From: CBDFGQ01 sp965247295
Lineage (GTDB): Bacteria; Chloroflexota; Dehalococcoidia; Lucifugimonadales; JAGWBF01
Assembly: GCA_965247295.1 (NCBI GenBank)
Contig: CBDFGQ010000008.1
Span: 62,001-126,000 of the forward strand
DNA length: 64,000 nt
Direction: 5' to 3'
Shown: in pieces, positions 18,115-26,356 of the stretch
Layout of the letters: every line of letters begins with the position of its first letter
How positions within the stretch are numbered: the stretch's first letter is position 1
Notes under the pieces: model-generated
Told to the model about the DNA's origin: nothing
Seen by the model: the letters and a program-made list of their open reading frames with translations, nothing else
Database searches by the model: none
Translations under genes and position numbers: made by a program

Positions 18115-19524
18115 ATGGCTAAGAATGACATGGCTCTTATGGCCCACCTGATGCGGCGGGCCGGCTTCGGGGCCACCAGGGAGGAGCTGGAGGGGTACGT
18201 GGCCCAGGGGTACGAGGCCACGGTTGAGTGGCTGCTGCATCCCGAGAAGCAACCCGACTGGGACGAGGACCTGTACACCCGGATCTATCCCGAGTGCCAG
18301 GACCTGACGGCCCTGCCGGCAAATCAGATCATGTGGGTATACAGGATGATCAATACCAAGAGGCCTCTGCAAGAGAAGATAGCCCTCTTCTGGCACGGGT
18401 TGCTGGTCACCGGGGACGCCAAGGTTAATATGGGGCCGACGACCCGGAAGCACCTGGAGATGTACCGTCGATGCGGTCTGGGAAGCTATCGGGACCTGCT
18501 GATGGAGATATCCACGGACCCGTCCATGCTCTACTTTCTGGACAATGTGGAGAGCCATAAGGGTACCGTTAACGAGAACTACGGCAGGGAGCTGTTGGAG
18601 CTGTTCTCCATAGGCGTTGGGATGGATGGGAATATTAACTACACCGAGGACGACGTGAAGGCCTGCTCCCGGGCCTTCACCGGGTGGAACATAGCTCCAA
18701 CCATAGGATATGGGGGGATACCGTGGGAGTTCCAGTACGACCCGGCGGACCATGATGATGAGGAGAAGACCTTCCTTGGGGAGACTGGGCGGTGGAACGG
18801 GGAGGACATAGTCGACATCCTCGTGCGCCAGCCGTCCACGGCGCGGTTCATCTCCCGGCACCTGTACGATTTCTTTGTAGCCGACGAGGCGGAGGTGCCG
18901 GCATGGAAGGACACGCCACCCCGGGACATGGAGGCCGTCGTCATCCTGGAGAAGGCCTTTGTAGAGAGCAACTACGACATGCGAGAGGTGATGAGGGTAC
19001 TGTTCAACTCCGAGTTCTTCAAGGAGTCCCGCTTCCAGAAGATCAAGAGCCCCGCGGAGGTTGTGGTGGGGACCTTGAGGTTGGTGGGGGACTTCACCCA
19101 GCCCAAGCCAGGGCTGTTCGACATCGCCATGGAGGTCAACTACATGGGGCAGGAGTTGGGGAACCCGCCCACGGTGGAGGGGTGGCACACCGGGAAAGAG
19201 TGGATCAACAGTGGTACCCTGGTGGACCGCACCAACTTCGTGACGGGACAGCTCGAGAGGATCGACCAGCCCGGGGTGCGGGACATCGTAGACCGGGTGA
19301 TGGCCCGTGGGGACGCCGTGACCCCCGAAGGTCTGGTGGAAGGATGCCTGGACATGCTGGGATCGGTGGAGGTAACGGAGAAGACTCGCAACTCCCTGTT
19401 GGAGCACGCCAAGAGTGGCGGGCCCTTGAGCAGGGAGACCGAGGATGAGAGGGCCAAGTTCGCCCGGAGAGTGGGGCAGATGCTCCAGATGATCTCCGCT
19501 TCGGCCGAGTACCAGTACGGCTAG
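18115..19524 (+). CDS. DUF1800 family protein (copy 2)
   Basis: A 469-residue DUF1800 protein paralogous to the one at 1442-2875: MALMAHLMRRAGFGATREEL, IALFWHGLLVTG, NENYGRELLELFSIGVG and GWHTGKEWINSG. The start follows GAGGAGGGA. No signal peptide and no neighbouring DUF1501 gene are present. It is followed 183 bp later by an NHL-propeller gene, repeating the pair at the left end of the array in the opposite orientation. DUF1800 has no established activity. Confidence 0.88.
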   Translation: MAKNDMALMAHLMRRAGFGATREELEGYVAQGYEATVEWLLHPEKQPDWDEDLYTRIYPECQDLTALPANQIMWVYRMINTKRPLQEKIALFWHGLLVTGDAKVNMGPTTRKHLEMYRRCGLGSYRDLLMEISTDPSMLYFLDNVESHKGTVNENYGRELLELFSIGVGMDGNINYTEDDVKACSRAFTGWNIAPTIGYGGIPWEFQYDPADHDDEEKTFLGETGRWNGEDIVDILVRQPSTARFISRHLYDFFVADEAEVPAWKDTPPRDMEAVVILEKAFVESNYDMREVMRVLFNSEFFKESRFQKIKSPAEVVVGTLRLVGDFTQPKPGLFDIAMEVNYMGQELGNPPTVEGWHTGKEWINSGTLVDRTNFVTGQLERIDQPGVRDIVDRVMARGDAVTPEGLVEGCLDMLGSVEVTEKTRNSLLEHAKSGGPLSRETEDERAKFARRVGQMLQMISASAEYQYG

Positions 19525-19707
19525 CCGCAAACGCTGAGATCCAATTTGGGGGCCGTGTTTACGGATGTACCAGTCCGACGTGGTGCCAATGGAGGTCCAG
19601 CTAATCCAGGACGCCATGTGAGCAGGTTGTGTGGGTTGCTCCCCGGCTAAGCGCAGCTGGCAATGGGCTAAGAAAGCCCGCAAAAACGCGAGAGAGGCGA
19701 GGTAGAA

Positions 19708-20694
19708 ATGACCGTTAGGTGGTTCGGCGTAACGTCTCGAATATTTCACTACACCCATTCGATGGGCCGATTCTCCTTTGGTGGGTCCGGATTTATGCAT
19801 CCCATGGACGTGGCCGTTGGGCAGAACGGCCTACTTTACGTGGCCAACAGCTCCCGGCAGGGCCGGCCCGATGGCGTGCGGATTACGATGTGCACCGTTG
19901 ACCAGGACTACGTGTCGGAGTTTGGCTCCTTCGGCGAAGGGGACAGCCAGTTCATCTGGCCCATGGGCATTGCCCTCGACGGGGATGAGAACGTATACGT
20001 CTCCGACCAGTGGCTGAACCGGATTTCCGTATTCAACAAAGACGGTGAGTTCCTGTCCAAGTGGGGAGTAGCAGGGATGGGCGATGGGGAGCTAGGTCAG
20101 CCTTCGGGTATCGCCTTTGATGGAGAGGACAATCTCCTCGTCGTCGACACCAATAACAACAGGGTCCAGAAGTTTACCAAGGACGGGAGACTGCTTGCCA
20201 ATTGGGGAGAGGCAGGAAGCGGCCCGGGCCAGTTCAACCTTCCGTGGGGAATCGCCGTTGACGACAAGGGCGACGTTTACGTGGCCGACTGGCGCAACGA
20301 CCGGATACAGAAGTTCAGCGCGGAGGGCGAGTACCTGGCCGAGTTTGGCTCTTCGGGAAGCGGTGTGGGGCAGTTCAATCGTCCTGCTGACGTGGCCGTC
20401 GACAAGGAGGGGGACATCTACGTCGTGGACGGGTGGAACAACAGGGTGCAGGTTCTTGCGCCTGACGGGCGCCACGTGACCACCTTCATCGGAGATGCCA
20501 CCGTGTCCAAGTGGTATCAGGAGTCGCTGGACGCCAACCCCGAACTGGTCAAGGTGCGCCAACTGGTGAGGAACAACGAATCCGAGATGCGCTTCTGGAA
20601 TCCGGTGGCGGTGGAGATCGACCCCGACGGGCGCGTACTGGTGGTTGACTGTCCACGGCATCGAATTCAGTTTTATCAGAAGGATAATTACTGA
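19708..20694 (+). CDS. NHL-repeat beta-propeller protein (copy 2)
   Basis: A 328-residue NHL propeller protein, paralog of the one at 334-1374. Repeats include GQFIWP-like blocks, GELGQPSGIAFDGEDNLLVV, NNRVQKFTKDGRLLANWG and NDRIQKFSAEGEYLAEFG. It starts at ATG 19708 (MTVRWFGVTSRIFHYTHSMG) after GAGGTAG. There is no signal peptide or membrane segment, so it is probably cytosolic. It ends 58 bp before a convergent metallo-hydrolase gene. Likely partner of the DUF1800 product; function unknown. Confidence 0.85.
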   Translation: MTVRWFGVTSRIFHYTHSMGRFSFGGSGFMHPMDVAVGQNGLLYVANSSRQGRPDGVRITMCTVDQDYVSEFGSFGEGDSQFIWPMGIALDGDENVYVSDQWLNRISVFNKDGEFLSKWGVAGMGDGELGQPSGIAFDGEDNLLVVDTNNNRVQKFTKDGRLLANWGEAGSGPGQFNLPWGIAVDDKGDVYVADWRNDRIQKFSAEGEYLAEFGSSGSGVGQFNRPADVAVDKEGDIYVVDGWNNRVQVLAPDGRHVTTFIGDATVSKWYQESLDANPELVKVRQLVRNNESEMRFWNPVAVEIDPDGRVLVVDCPRHRIQFYQKDNY

Positions 20695-20752
20695 TTGCGG
20701 CTAGCGGGCTGATGGTGGTCGCCCTCAGACTGGTGGGTGGATCGACAAAAGG

Positions 20753-21628
20753 TCACCAGAGCGCGATCTCCATCAGCTCATCTGCCAGAATGATCTCTCC
20801 GCTGTATATTTGCGAGACATTCCTTAGAGCCTCCTCTCTGAAGGCGGGCTCGTACACATGACCACCGCTGTGAGTGATTATTAGCTTCCTGGCGCCGGCA
20901 CGATGTGCCATAGTGGCGGCATCGGCAGTCCCCTGTTGGCACGCCGTCACGTTACTCTCCGATTTTTCTCCCACTCCACCACCACAGTGGGCGCACGCAT
21001 TCGCAACAAGGACATCGGTCCCCTGACCGAACTCGCTCACCGCATCGACATCATCCGTATCGCCGGCGAACACGATGGTCCCATCAGCGCATTCTACTCG
21101 GTAGGCCAGGGACTCCAGCCAGGGCTGCACGTGATGCACCGTGGCCGCGGTCACTGTCCATCCGTTGTGCGCCGTCACCTTTCCTGGGCCAACATCGGTT
21201 ACCTCCACAGATGGGTATGATCGCGGTAAGGTGCCGCCTCTTCTGACGTGGGCGCGTTGGCTAAGGGGGTTTTCCACTCGAGTCTTCAGGTCATGGGCGA
21301 AGGCTCCGTTTGGCCCGATGAGCCGATCGGTGATCAGCTCGGTGAGGACCGGCCCGAAGACCTGCAGCTGATTGTCCTCACCGATACTATGGTACCAGCG
21401 GGTCAGCAGGAAGCATGGATAGTCCGTGTCGTGGTCGGAGTGGTGGTGTGTGAAGAAAAGGAAGTCGATTTGATTAGGGAAGAGGCCGGCGTTTACAAGC
21501 TTGTAGGTGCTGGCCGGCCCGCAGTCAAACATCAGGAAATCGTTGTTTAGCTGTAAAATACTACAGCTTCCGAATCGGTTCTTTTGGGGCATCGGAGTGC
21601 CCGCGCCCACTATGTATAGCGTGCTCAT
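20753..21628 (-). CDS. metallo-beta-lactamase-fold hydrolase
   Basis: A 291-residue MBL-fold enzyme resembling ribonuclease Z and arylsulfatase-like hydrolases. It has the zinc motif FFTHHHSDHDTDYP (HxHxDH), a GDTDD segment carrying the later Asp ligand, and HSGGHVYEP near the C-terminus with a final His ligand. Start ATG 21628 (MSTLYIVGAGTP) is preferred because GGAGAGG lies 9 nt upstream; two in-frame starts upstream are closer to or before that site. No signal peptide. It is convergent with the NHL gene. Substrate unknown. Confidence 0.85.
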   Translation of the reverse strand: MSTLYIVGAGTPMPQKNRFGSCSILQLNNDFLMFDCGPASTYKLVNAGLFPNQIDFLFFTHHHSDHDTDYPCFLLTRWYHSIGEDNQLQVFGPVLTELITDRLIGPNGAFAHDLKTRVENPLSQRAHVRRGGTLPRSYPSVEVTDVGPGKVTAHNGWTVTAATVHHVQPWLESLAYRVECADGTIVFAGDTDDVDAVSEFGQGTDVLVANACAHCGGGVGEKSESNVTACQQGTADAATMAHRAGARKLIITHSGGHVYEPAFREEALRNVSQIYSGEIILADELMEIALW

Positions 21629-21942
21629 ACTCGTCATCCTCTCCACTTAGTCCTTGCGAAGTAAGCTCTCCCTCAGGATGTTTAGGCCACCTTAGTTATA
21701 TGATTCTGCACAACATCTTAATGTAATGTCATCGTTAGGTGTCCAGACCCGTCGGGACGACTCAGCATCTGGGGCGGGGGTTGCTTGGGACTCACTCGTG
21801 AGCTCGCCAGAATCCTCGCTTCACTGGGAATGACATCGGTCAAGGTCTCTGTGTCGAAGTACTTAGGACACCTCTGGGCCGGGATTTCCCTCTCCAGACT
21901 GCTTGGGCTTACGGATGGTGCGTCTGCGACGAGAGCCATGGT

Positions 21943-22086
21943 ACTATCACTCACAAATGCCGTCAACCGTCCTATAAACGACCAGTCATGCTCAGCCCCT
22001 GGGAGAGCCGACCGACCCAAAAAGTTGCCAAGGCTGTAGGCCAGAATGAGAATCTGGAGGCGCGCCTGGCTGGACAGGTTCCCCAT
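21943..22086 (-). pseudogene. decayed IS1380-type transposase C-terminal fragment
   Basis: The minus-strand translation RLQILILAYSLGNFLGRSAL followed by WSF and IGRL resembles the conserved C-terminal part of IS1380-family transposases (family pattern RLQLHALAYNLGNFLR..LALP..V..WSL). About 45 residues are recognisable, then similarity stops. No DDE motif or terminal repeat can be seen. The assignment rests on remembered family pattern only. Confidence 0.45.
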
Positions 22087-22089
22087 GGT

Positions 22090-22173
22090 TGGCCGTTTCG
22101 ATAGTTGTGGTCTCCATCATCTGGCTGGGCGACCCTCTGCGGGCGTACTGGACCAGCGGCTTTCGGGACCGTA
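22090..22173 (+). pseudogene. possible scar of a DppC permease 3' end
   Basis: Translation gives IVVVSIIWLGDPLRAYWTSG followed by FRDR, preceded by a PWLAV-like segment. This parallels the last residues of the intact permeases (APWLAILPG, VVFGFNLLGDALRDVLDPRL) with substitutions and a short deletion. It lies just upstream of the duplicated promoter of amidohydrolase 4. Similarity is modest, so this is tentative. Confidence 0.4.
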
Positions 22174-22253
22174 GTAAGGGGCGCTACAGGTTCTAGACGC
22201 CTTTTGGGGTAACGGCACCGCTACCAGTGGTCCATCGCCCTACTGTTGACGCC

Positions 22254-23745
22254 TCTTGACACCTGTACACCAGTGTGTGATGATGCGTCGCGTCCCACCC
22301 TTACCTATATATAGGAGGCGCCAATGGCTTCGACACTGGTGAGAGGAAAGTACGTCATCTGCAAGGTCACGGGCCCCGACTCGGCTGAGGTTGTGTCCGA
22401 TGGCGCGGTGTACCAGCGGGACGGCGAGATCATTGAGGTGGGGCGTTACGATGATCTACGGGCCAAGCACCCCAGCGAGGAGGTCATCGGCTCTTCGAAG
22501 TACGTGGTTATGCCTGGGTTGGTGAACGACCATTTCCACGTAGGCCTGACTCCCTTTCAGCTTGGTGCGCCGGACCTGCCCCTGGAGATGTGGGGCCTGG
22601 CCAGGCTGGGCTGCAGACGCATCGACCCCTATCTGGACCAGCTTTATGGCGCCGTGCAGATGATCGAATCGGGGACTACCACGGTGCAGGCCATGGTGAG
22701 CCCGGGACGGGGGGCACGGCCCATGAGTCTGGAGCACGCCGACAGGGTTGTTAAGGCTTATCTGGACTCCGGGATGCGGGCCTCCTACGCTCCTGGCGCC
22801 GTCGACCAGAACTCCCTGGTGTCGCTGGACGGAGAGGCTGCCTTCGCTTCCCAGCTGCCCGGCGACCTCGGGGAGCGCTTCAGTTCATTCATGGGACAGA
22901 CCTACCGGCCAGTTGATGAACTGATGGGCAATCTGGAGCAGATCTGCTCCAAGTACGGTAACGATCGGTATGAGCGCATCAGGATCACCATGGCCCCGAG
23001 CAACGTCCACCGCTGCTCCGACGCCCTGCTGGAGGCCTTCAGAAATATGGCCACCAAGTACAGCACGGGCATCCACATCCACCTCCAGGAGAGCGTTTAC
23101 CAGAAGCTGTACGGGTTTCGTCTGTGGAACAAGACGCCCCTTCAGCACCTCCACGACCTGGGGTTTCTGGGCCCCGACGTGGTCTGCGGGCACAGCGTCT
23201 GGGTGACTGACGAGGACATCGAGGTGATGGCGGCGACGGGGACCAACGTCTGCCACAACGCCAGCTCCAATCTGAGGCTTCAGAGCGGTATTGCCCCAGT
23301 GGGGCCGCTGCTCAAGAAGGGAATCAGGATAGCCATAGGTAGCGACGAGGCGGGGCTGAACGACGACAAGGACCTGTTCCAGGAGATGCGGCTGGTGCTG
23401 AAGATACACCGGGTGCCTGGAGTGGAGAACGTGCCGCCCACGTCCTACCAGGTGTTTCAGATGGCCACGGAGAACGGCGCCTATGCCAGCTGGTTCGGGG
23501 ACAAGGTGGGTACGTTGGAGCCCGGGAAGCGTGCGGACATAGTGTTACTGAACCTTGAGAACATAGAGGAGCCGTACCTCGACCCGGAGGTGTCCATTGT
23601 GGACGCGGTGGTGCACCGTGGGCGGAGCCTGGACGTGGACACGGTGTTGGTGGACGGTGAGGTGGTGATGAGGGATAGGAAGCTTACCAAGGTTGACAAG
23701 GAAGACCTGTACAAGGAGATCAAAGCTGCCCTGGACCGGCCTCTG
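22254..23745 (+). repeat. mosaic duplication, copy B (promoter plus amidohydrolase 4)
   Basis: Counterpart of 12038-13535. Identity covers 22254-22512 and about 22923-23745 and is interrupted by a diverged block, about 22513-22922. Part of that block (22545-22605) instead resembles amidohydrolase 1 (5740-5795), which points to patchwork exchange among three genes. Confidence 0.85.
22256..22284 (+). promoter_or_regulatory. promoter of amidohydrolase 4
   Basis: TTGACA (22256-22261), a 17-bp spacer and GATGAT (22279-22284). Identical to the promoter of amidohydrolase 3, including the ACACcaGTGT inverted repeat in the spacer. Confidence 0.5.
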
Positions 23746-23868
23746 CAACCCCAGGAGCTGGAGAGGAAGGCGCTGAGCAAAGAACTCGAACCCCACCTCA
23801 GGCGGTACTACACCGGCGCCCTCCCCCGCGACGCGACGCCCCACAGCGTCTACAATGCCCGGACCTAG
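22324..23868 (+). CDS. TrzA/AtzA-type amidohydrolase (paralog 4)
   Basis: A 514-residue paralog with intact NDHFHVG, HIHLQES, CGHSVWVTDED and GSDEAGLNDDKD motifs. Its N-terminus and residues from about 200 to 473 are almost identical to paralog 3. The block from residue 65 to about 120 resembles paralog 1 (LTPFQLGAPDLPLEMWGLA), and the following block is its own. The C-terminal 40 residues differ from paralog 3. It is followed by solute-binding protein 3 and a permease pair, forming the most complete amidohydrolase-importer module of the window. Cytosolic; substrate unknown. Confidence 0.9.
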   Translation: MASTLVRGKYVICKVTGPDSAEVVSDGAVYQRDGEIIEVGRYDDLRAKHPSEEVIGSSKYVVMPGLVNDHFHVGLTPFQLGAPDLPLEMWGLARLGCRRIDPYLDQLYGAVQMIESGTTTVQAMVSPGRGARPMSLEHADRVVKAYLDSGMRASYAPGAVDQNSLVSLDGEAAFASQLPGDLGERFSSFMGQTYRPVDELMGNLEQICSKYGNDRYERIRITMAPSNVHRCSDALLEAFRNMATKYSTGIHIHLQESVYQKLYGFRLWNKTPLQHLHDLGFLGPDVVCGHSVWVTDEDIEVMAATGTNVCHNASSNLRLQSGIAPVGPLLKKGIRIAIGSDEAGLNDDKDLFQEMRLVLKIHRVPGVENVPPTSYQVFQMATENGAYASWFGDKVGTLEPGKRADIVLLNLENIEEPYLDPEVSIVDAVVHRGRSLDVDTVLVDGEVVMRDRKLTKVDKEDLYKEIKAALDRPLQPQELERKALSKELEPHLRRYYTGALPRDATPHSVYNART

Positions 23869-24045
23869 GTCCCTAGCGAGCGGATCAAAATGGGGTGTGA
23901 AAAGGGGCTAAGCGACTTTGATGGGTATCTGAGGGCGTACCTCGGGCACAATGACCCCCGTACCTAGTCAGGAGGGGGATAGCCGAGGGTTTTTTCAGTC
24001 CCTGCCAGGTGTAAAAGCGGTTTCCGGAAGGGACACGCAATACTG

Positions 24046-24075
24046 TTGACAGCTCAATGGCAAATGTGCTAAAGT
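24046..24075 (+). promoter_or_regulatory. extended -10 promoter of solute-binding protein 3
   Basis: TTGACA (24046-24051), an 18-bp spacer ending TGC, and TAAAGT (24070-24075, 4 of 6 matches). Same TGn extended -10 layout as at 9763 and 14068. Confidence 0.65.
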
Positions 24076-24127
24076 AACGCGACTTTTGACAGGGCGTATC
24101 TACCACATAGCTAAGGGAGGCGTGATC

Positions 24128-26209
24128 ATGGCTAACGGCTGGTTTCTCAAGCCCAAATGGCTCCTCTTCGTTCCCCTGCTCGCAGTGCTTGTACTTGCGA
24201 TAGCGTGCGGTGACGAGGGGACACCTATCGTCATCGAGAAAGAGGTGATCGTCGAGAAAGAGGTCATCAAGGAAATACCTGTAGAGAAGCAGGTGATCGT
24301 CGAGAAAGAGGTCATTAAAGAGGTACCTAAGATCCAGATCGTGGAGAAAGAGGTCATCGTAGAGGTACCTGTAGAGAAACAAGTGGTGGTCGAGAAAGAG
24401 GTCATCAAAGAGGTGATCAAAGAGGTACCGGTGGAGGTAGTGAAGGAAATAGAGGTTGAGAAAGAAGTGGTGGTGGTGGAGCAGGTTATCGTCACTCCCA
24501 CCCCCCAGCCGAGGCTTCAGTATGTATCGCCGGTCTGGGTGAAGAATGGTAAGTATGGCGGGTCCCCCGATTTCGCCGCCGCCGGAAGCAACCCGGGCGC
24601 CATTGACCTTCACTACTCCAGCAGCTTCACCTCGGGCCTTGGCGTCCACGGGGCCAGGTTCAACAACCTGGTGATGTTCAACCCGGTCGACTCCTCGGAG
24701 GTGATCGGCGACCTGGCGGTTGGTTGGGACGTGAGCTCGGACGGCAGGACCTACACGTTCTACCTCGCCCCCAACGCCAACTGGCACGACGGCAAGCCCG
24801 TGACCGCCGAGGATATCCGGTTCAGCATCAACAGGATAGGGGACCTCACGGCCAACAGGCCCAGGGCCGGCGCCGCGGTGAGGCCCTTCTACACCCCCGG
24901 GAACTCCAGGGCGATAGATGAGAAGACCTTCGAGATGACCCTCAAGTTCGCGTCGGCGGGCTTCATACCGTGGATGGCCTTCGACTACGCCAAGATGTAC
25001 CCCAAGCACATCGTCGAGAAGCTGACCCAGGATGAGATGAACTCCTGCTACGAGTGCTACTTTGGCTCCGGGGCATGGAAGTTCGTGGAGCTTAAGCGGG
25101 ACAGCCACATCATGTGGGAGAAGAACACCGACTACTTCAAAGACGGTTTGCCCTTCTGGGACGGCTACACCCAGTTCATCATCAAGGACGACGCCAGGAG
25201 GCTGGCCTCTCTTACGACCGAGCAGGTGTTGGGGACGATGTACAACTCATCCACCCCATCATTAAGTTCCTTCCTGCAGGTGCAGGAGGACACCGGCGGC
25301 AGGGTGCTGGCCACAACATTGCCCAAGGCGTCCATTGGCGGCCTACAGCTCAATCACCTCAAGCCGCCCTTCGACGACGTCAGGGCGAGGCGTGCCGTCA
25401 TGCTTGGCCTCGACCGGGTGGAGATCGCGAAGACCGTTTATAAGGCAGAGCCCTGGCAGTCCACCTTCTTCCCGCCAGGAGCCAGCGACAGGGGAACGGA
25501 CTGGTACGACGCCAACATGCCCGGCTGGCGGTATGTCGACAGTGCCGGCAACATCGTGGTGGACCCGGTAAGGGTCGCGGGCGTCGTCAAGCACCCGGAT
25601 GACATAGCGGAGGCGAAGCAACTGTTAATAGATGCCGGTGCTGTGGGAGCAAAGATCGAGGTGCGCACTGGATCGCCGGCGGGCTCGGTGAATGCCCAAG
25701 TTGCCGTCCTGATCGAACGGCAGATGGACGCTCTCGGTTTTGACGCGGATGCGGTCCTCACGGACATAGCCGCCTACCACATAGAAGTGAACAAGGGCAA
25801 CTTCTCCTTGGTCATCAACAGCACCTGGTTAGAGGAGTCGGACGCCAACAGCGTGCTGTTCCAGTATTACAATCCCGGCGGGGGCAGGAACACGCTGGGC
25901 TGGTCAGATCCCGTCATACTGGACGGTACCGAGGCGCAGCTCAGGGCAGCTACCCCTGCGGACCGGAAGACGATAGTGATGGCGATGGAAGACTACCTGA
26001 TGAAGGGGGAGAGCCACTTTGTGCCGTTGCATTTGGCGAGCCTGCAGGGGGCGCTAAACGTGAAGATCAGGAACTATCACGACCGCACCCCCGGCGGAGC
26101 GTCCGTGTCCAGCAACAGCTCGTACTATCAGGAGCACCTGTGGTTGGATAACGACGCCACGGCCGCTGACGGCCTGGGCGCGGGCCATACGCTAGTGCCG
26201 CTAAAATGA
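24128..26209 (+). CDS. ABC transporter solute-binding lipoprotein, family 5 (paralog 3)
   Basis: A 693-residue SBP_bac_5 lipoprotein. The lipobox LAIAC puts the lipidated Cys at residue 27. The stalk of (V/I)EKEV(I/V) and IKEVPVEK repeats runs to about residue 122, the longest of the three. The binding domain follows: LAVGWDVSSDGRTYTFYLAP, WHDGKPVTAEDIRFSINRI and DDVRARRAVMLGLDR. The ATG at 24128 follows GGGAGG; an in-frame start 42 nt upstream is rejected by comparison with paralog 1. It is most similar to paralog 1 in the binding domain. Downstream are a hairpin and a DppB-DppC pair. Confidence 0.9.
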   Translation: MANGWFLKPKWLLFVPLLAVLVLAIACGDEGTPIVIEKEVIVEKEVIKEIPVEKQVIVEKEVIKEVPKIQIVEKEVIVEVPVEKQVVVEKEVIKEVIKEVPVEVVKEIEVEKEVVVVEQVIVTPTPQPRLQYVSPVWVKNGKYGGSPDFAAAGSNPGAIDLHYSSSFTSGLGVHGARFNNLVMFNPVDSSEVIGDLAVGWDVSSDGRTYTFYLAPNANWHDGKPVTAEDIRFSINRIGDLTANRPRAGAAVRPFYTPGNSRAIDEKTFEMTLKFASAGFIPWMAFDYAKMYPKHIVEKLTQDEMNSCYECYFGSGAWKFVELKRDSHIMWEKNTDYFKDGLPFWDGYTQFIIKDDARRLASLTTEQVLGTMYNSSTPSLSSFLQVQEDTGGRVLATTLPKASIGGLQLNHLKPPFDDVRARRAVMLGLDRVEIAKTVYKAEPWQSTFFPPGASDRGTDWYDANMPGWRYVDSAGNIVVDPVRVAGVVKHPDDIAEAKQLLIDAGAVGAKIEVRTGSPAGSVNAQVAVLIERQMDALGFDADAVLTDIAAYHIEVNKGNFSLVINSTWLEESDANSVLFQYYNPGGGRNTLGWSDPVILDGTEAQLRAATPADRKTIVMAMEDYLMKGESHFVPLHLASLQGALNVKIRNYHDRTPGGASVSSNSSYYQEHLWLDNDATAADGLGAGHTLVPLK
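24212..24495 (+). repeat. internal EKEV-coding repeat in solute-binding protein 3
   Basis: Tandem degenerate DNA repeats built from atcgtcgagaaagaggtcat and aaagaggtacctgtagagaa units. They encode alternating hydrophobic/charged residues (VIVEKEVIKEVPVEKQ). The unit number differs between paralogs (stalks of about 25, 70 and 95 residues), consistent with expansion and contraction by slippage or unequal recombination. Confidence 0.8.
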
Positions 26210-26263
26210 TGTAGACAGTCCGGGGGACTTGAGTCTTTACCCCGGCGAGCGTAGAATAAAAGT

Positions 26264-26300
26264 GCTGGCTCTGTACAGAGGAAGCGTGTACAGAGCCAGC
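26264..26300 (+). terminator. hairpin between solute-binding protein 3 and permeases
   Basis: A 14-bp perfect stem (GCTGGCTCTGTACA / TGTACAGAGCCAGC) with a 9-nt loop, 54 bp after the binding-protein stop and 56 bp before the permease start. The run after it is only tacttaaata, so a stabilising or partial-termination role is more likely than full termination. Confidence 0.6.
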
Positions 26301-26356
26301 TACTTAAATAAGGGGAATGGCCTTCTGTCTGTGGTGACCCGGCAGAAGGGGGTGTA

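Larger units (their letters stand above)
21629..22323. other. 695-bp intergenic graveyard upstream of amidohydrolase 4
   Basis: No intact gene. In order it holds AT-rich leader (21650-21725) and a stretch near 21781-21835 whose minus-strand translation VIPSEARILASS is typical of dispersed repeats. A decayed IS1380-type transposase end (21943-22086), a DppC-like scar (about 22090-22173) and the promoter of amidohydrolase 4 (22256-22284) follow. Confidence 0.6.

Noticed and set aside
17971..19800. 609-codon open frame on the minus strand opposite the DUF1800/NHL genes
   Set aside because: It is the antisense shadow of a high-GC coding region: composition is His/Pro/Leu-rich, no domain is seen, and the plus strand holds clear family members.
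24212..24495. Tandem repeats considered as a CRISPR array
   Set aside because: The repeats are contiguous, degenerate, in frame and encode the lipoprotein stalk; there are no spacers and no cas genes.
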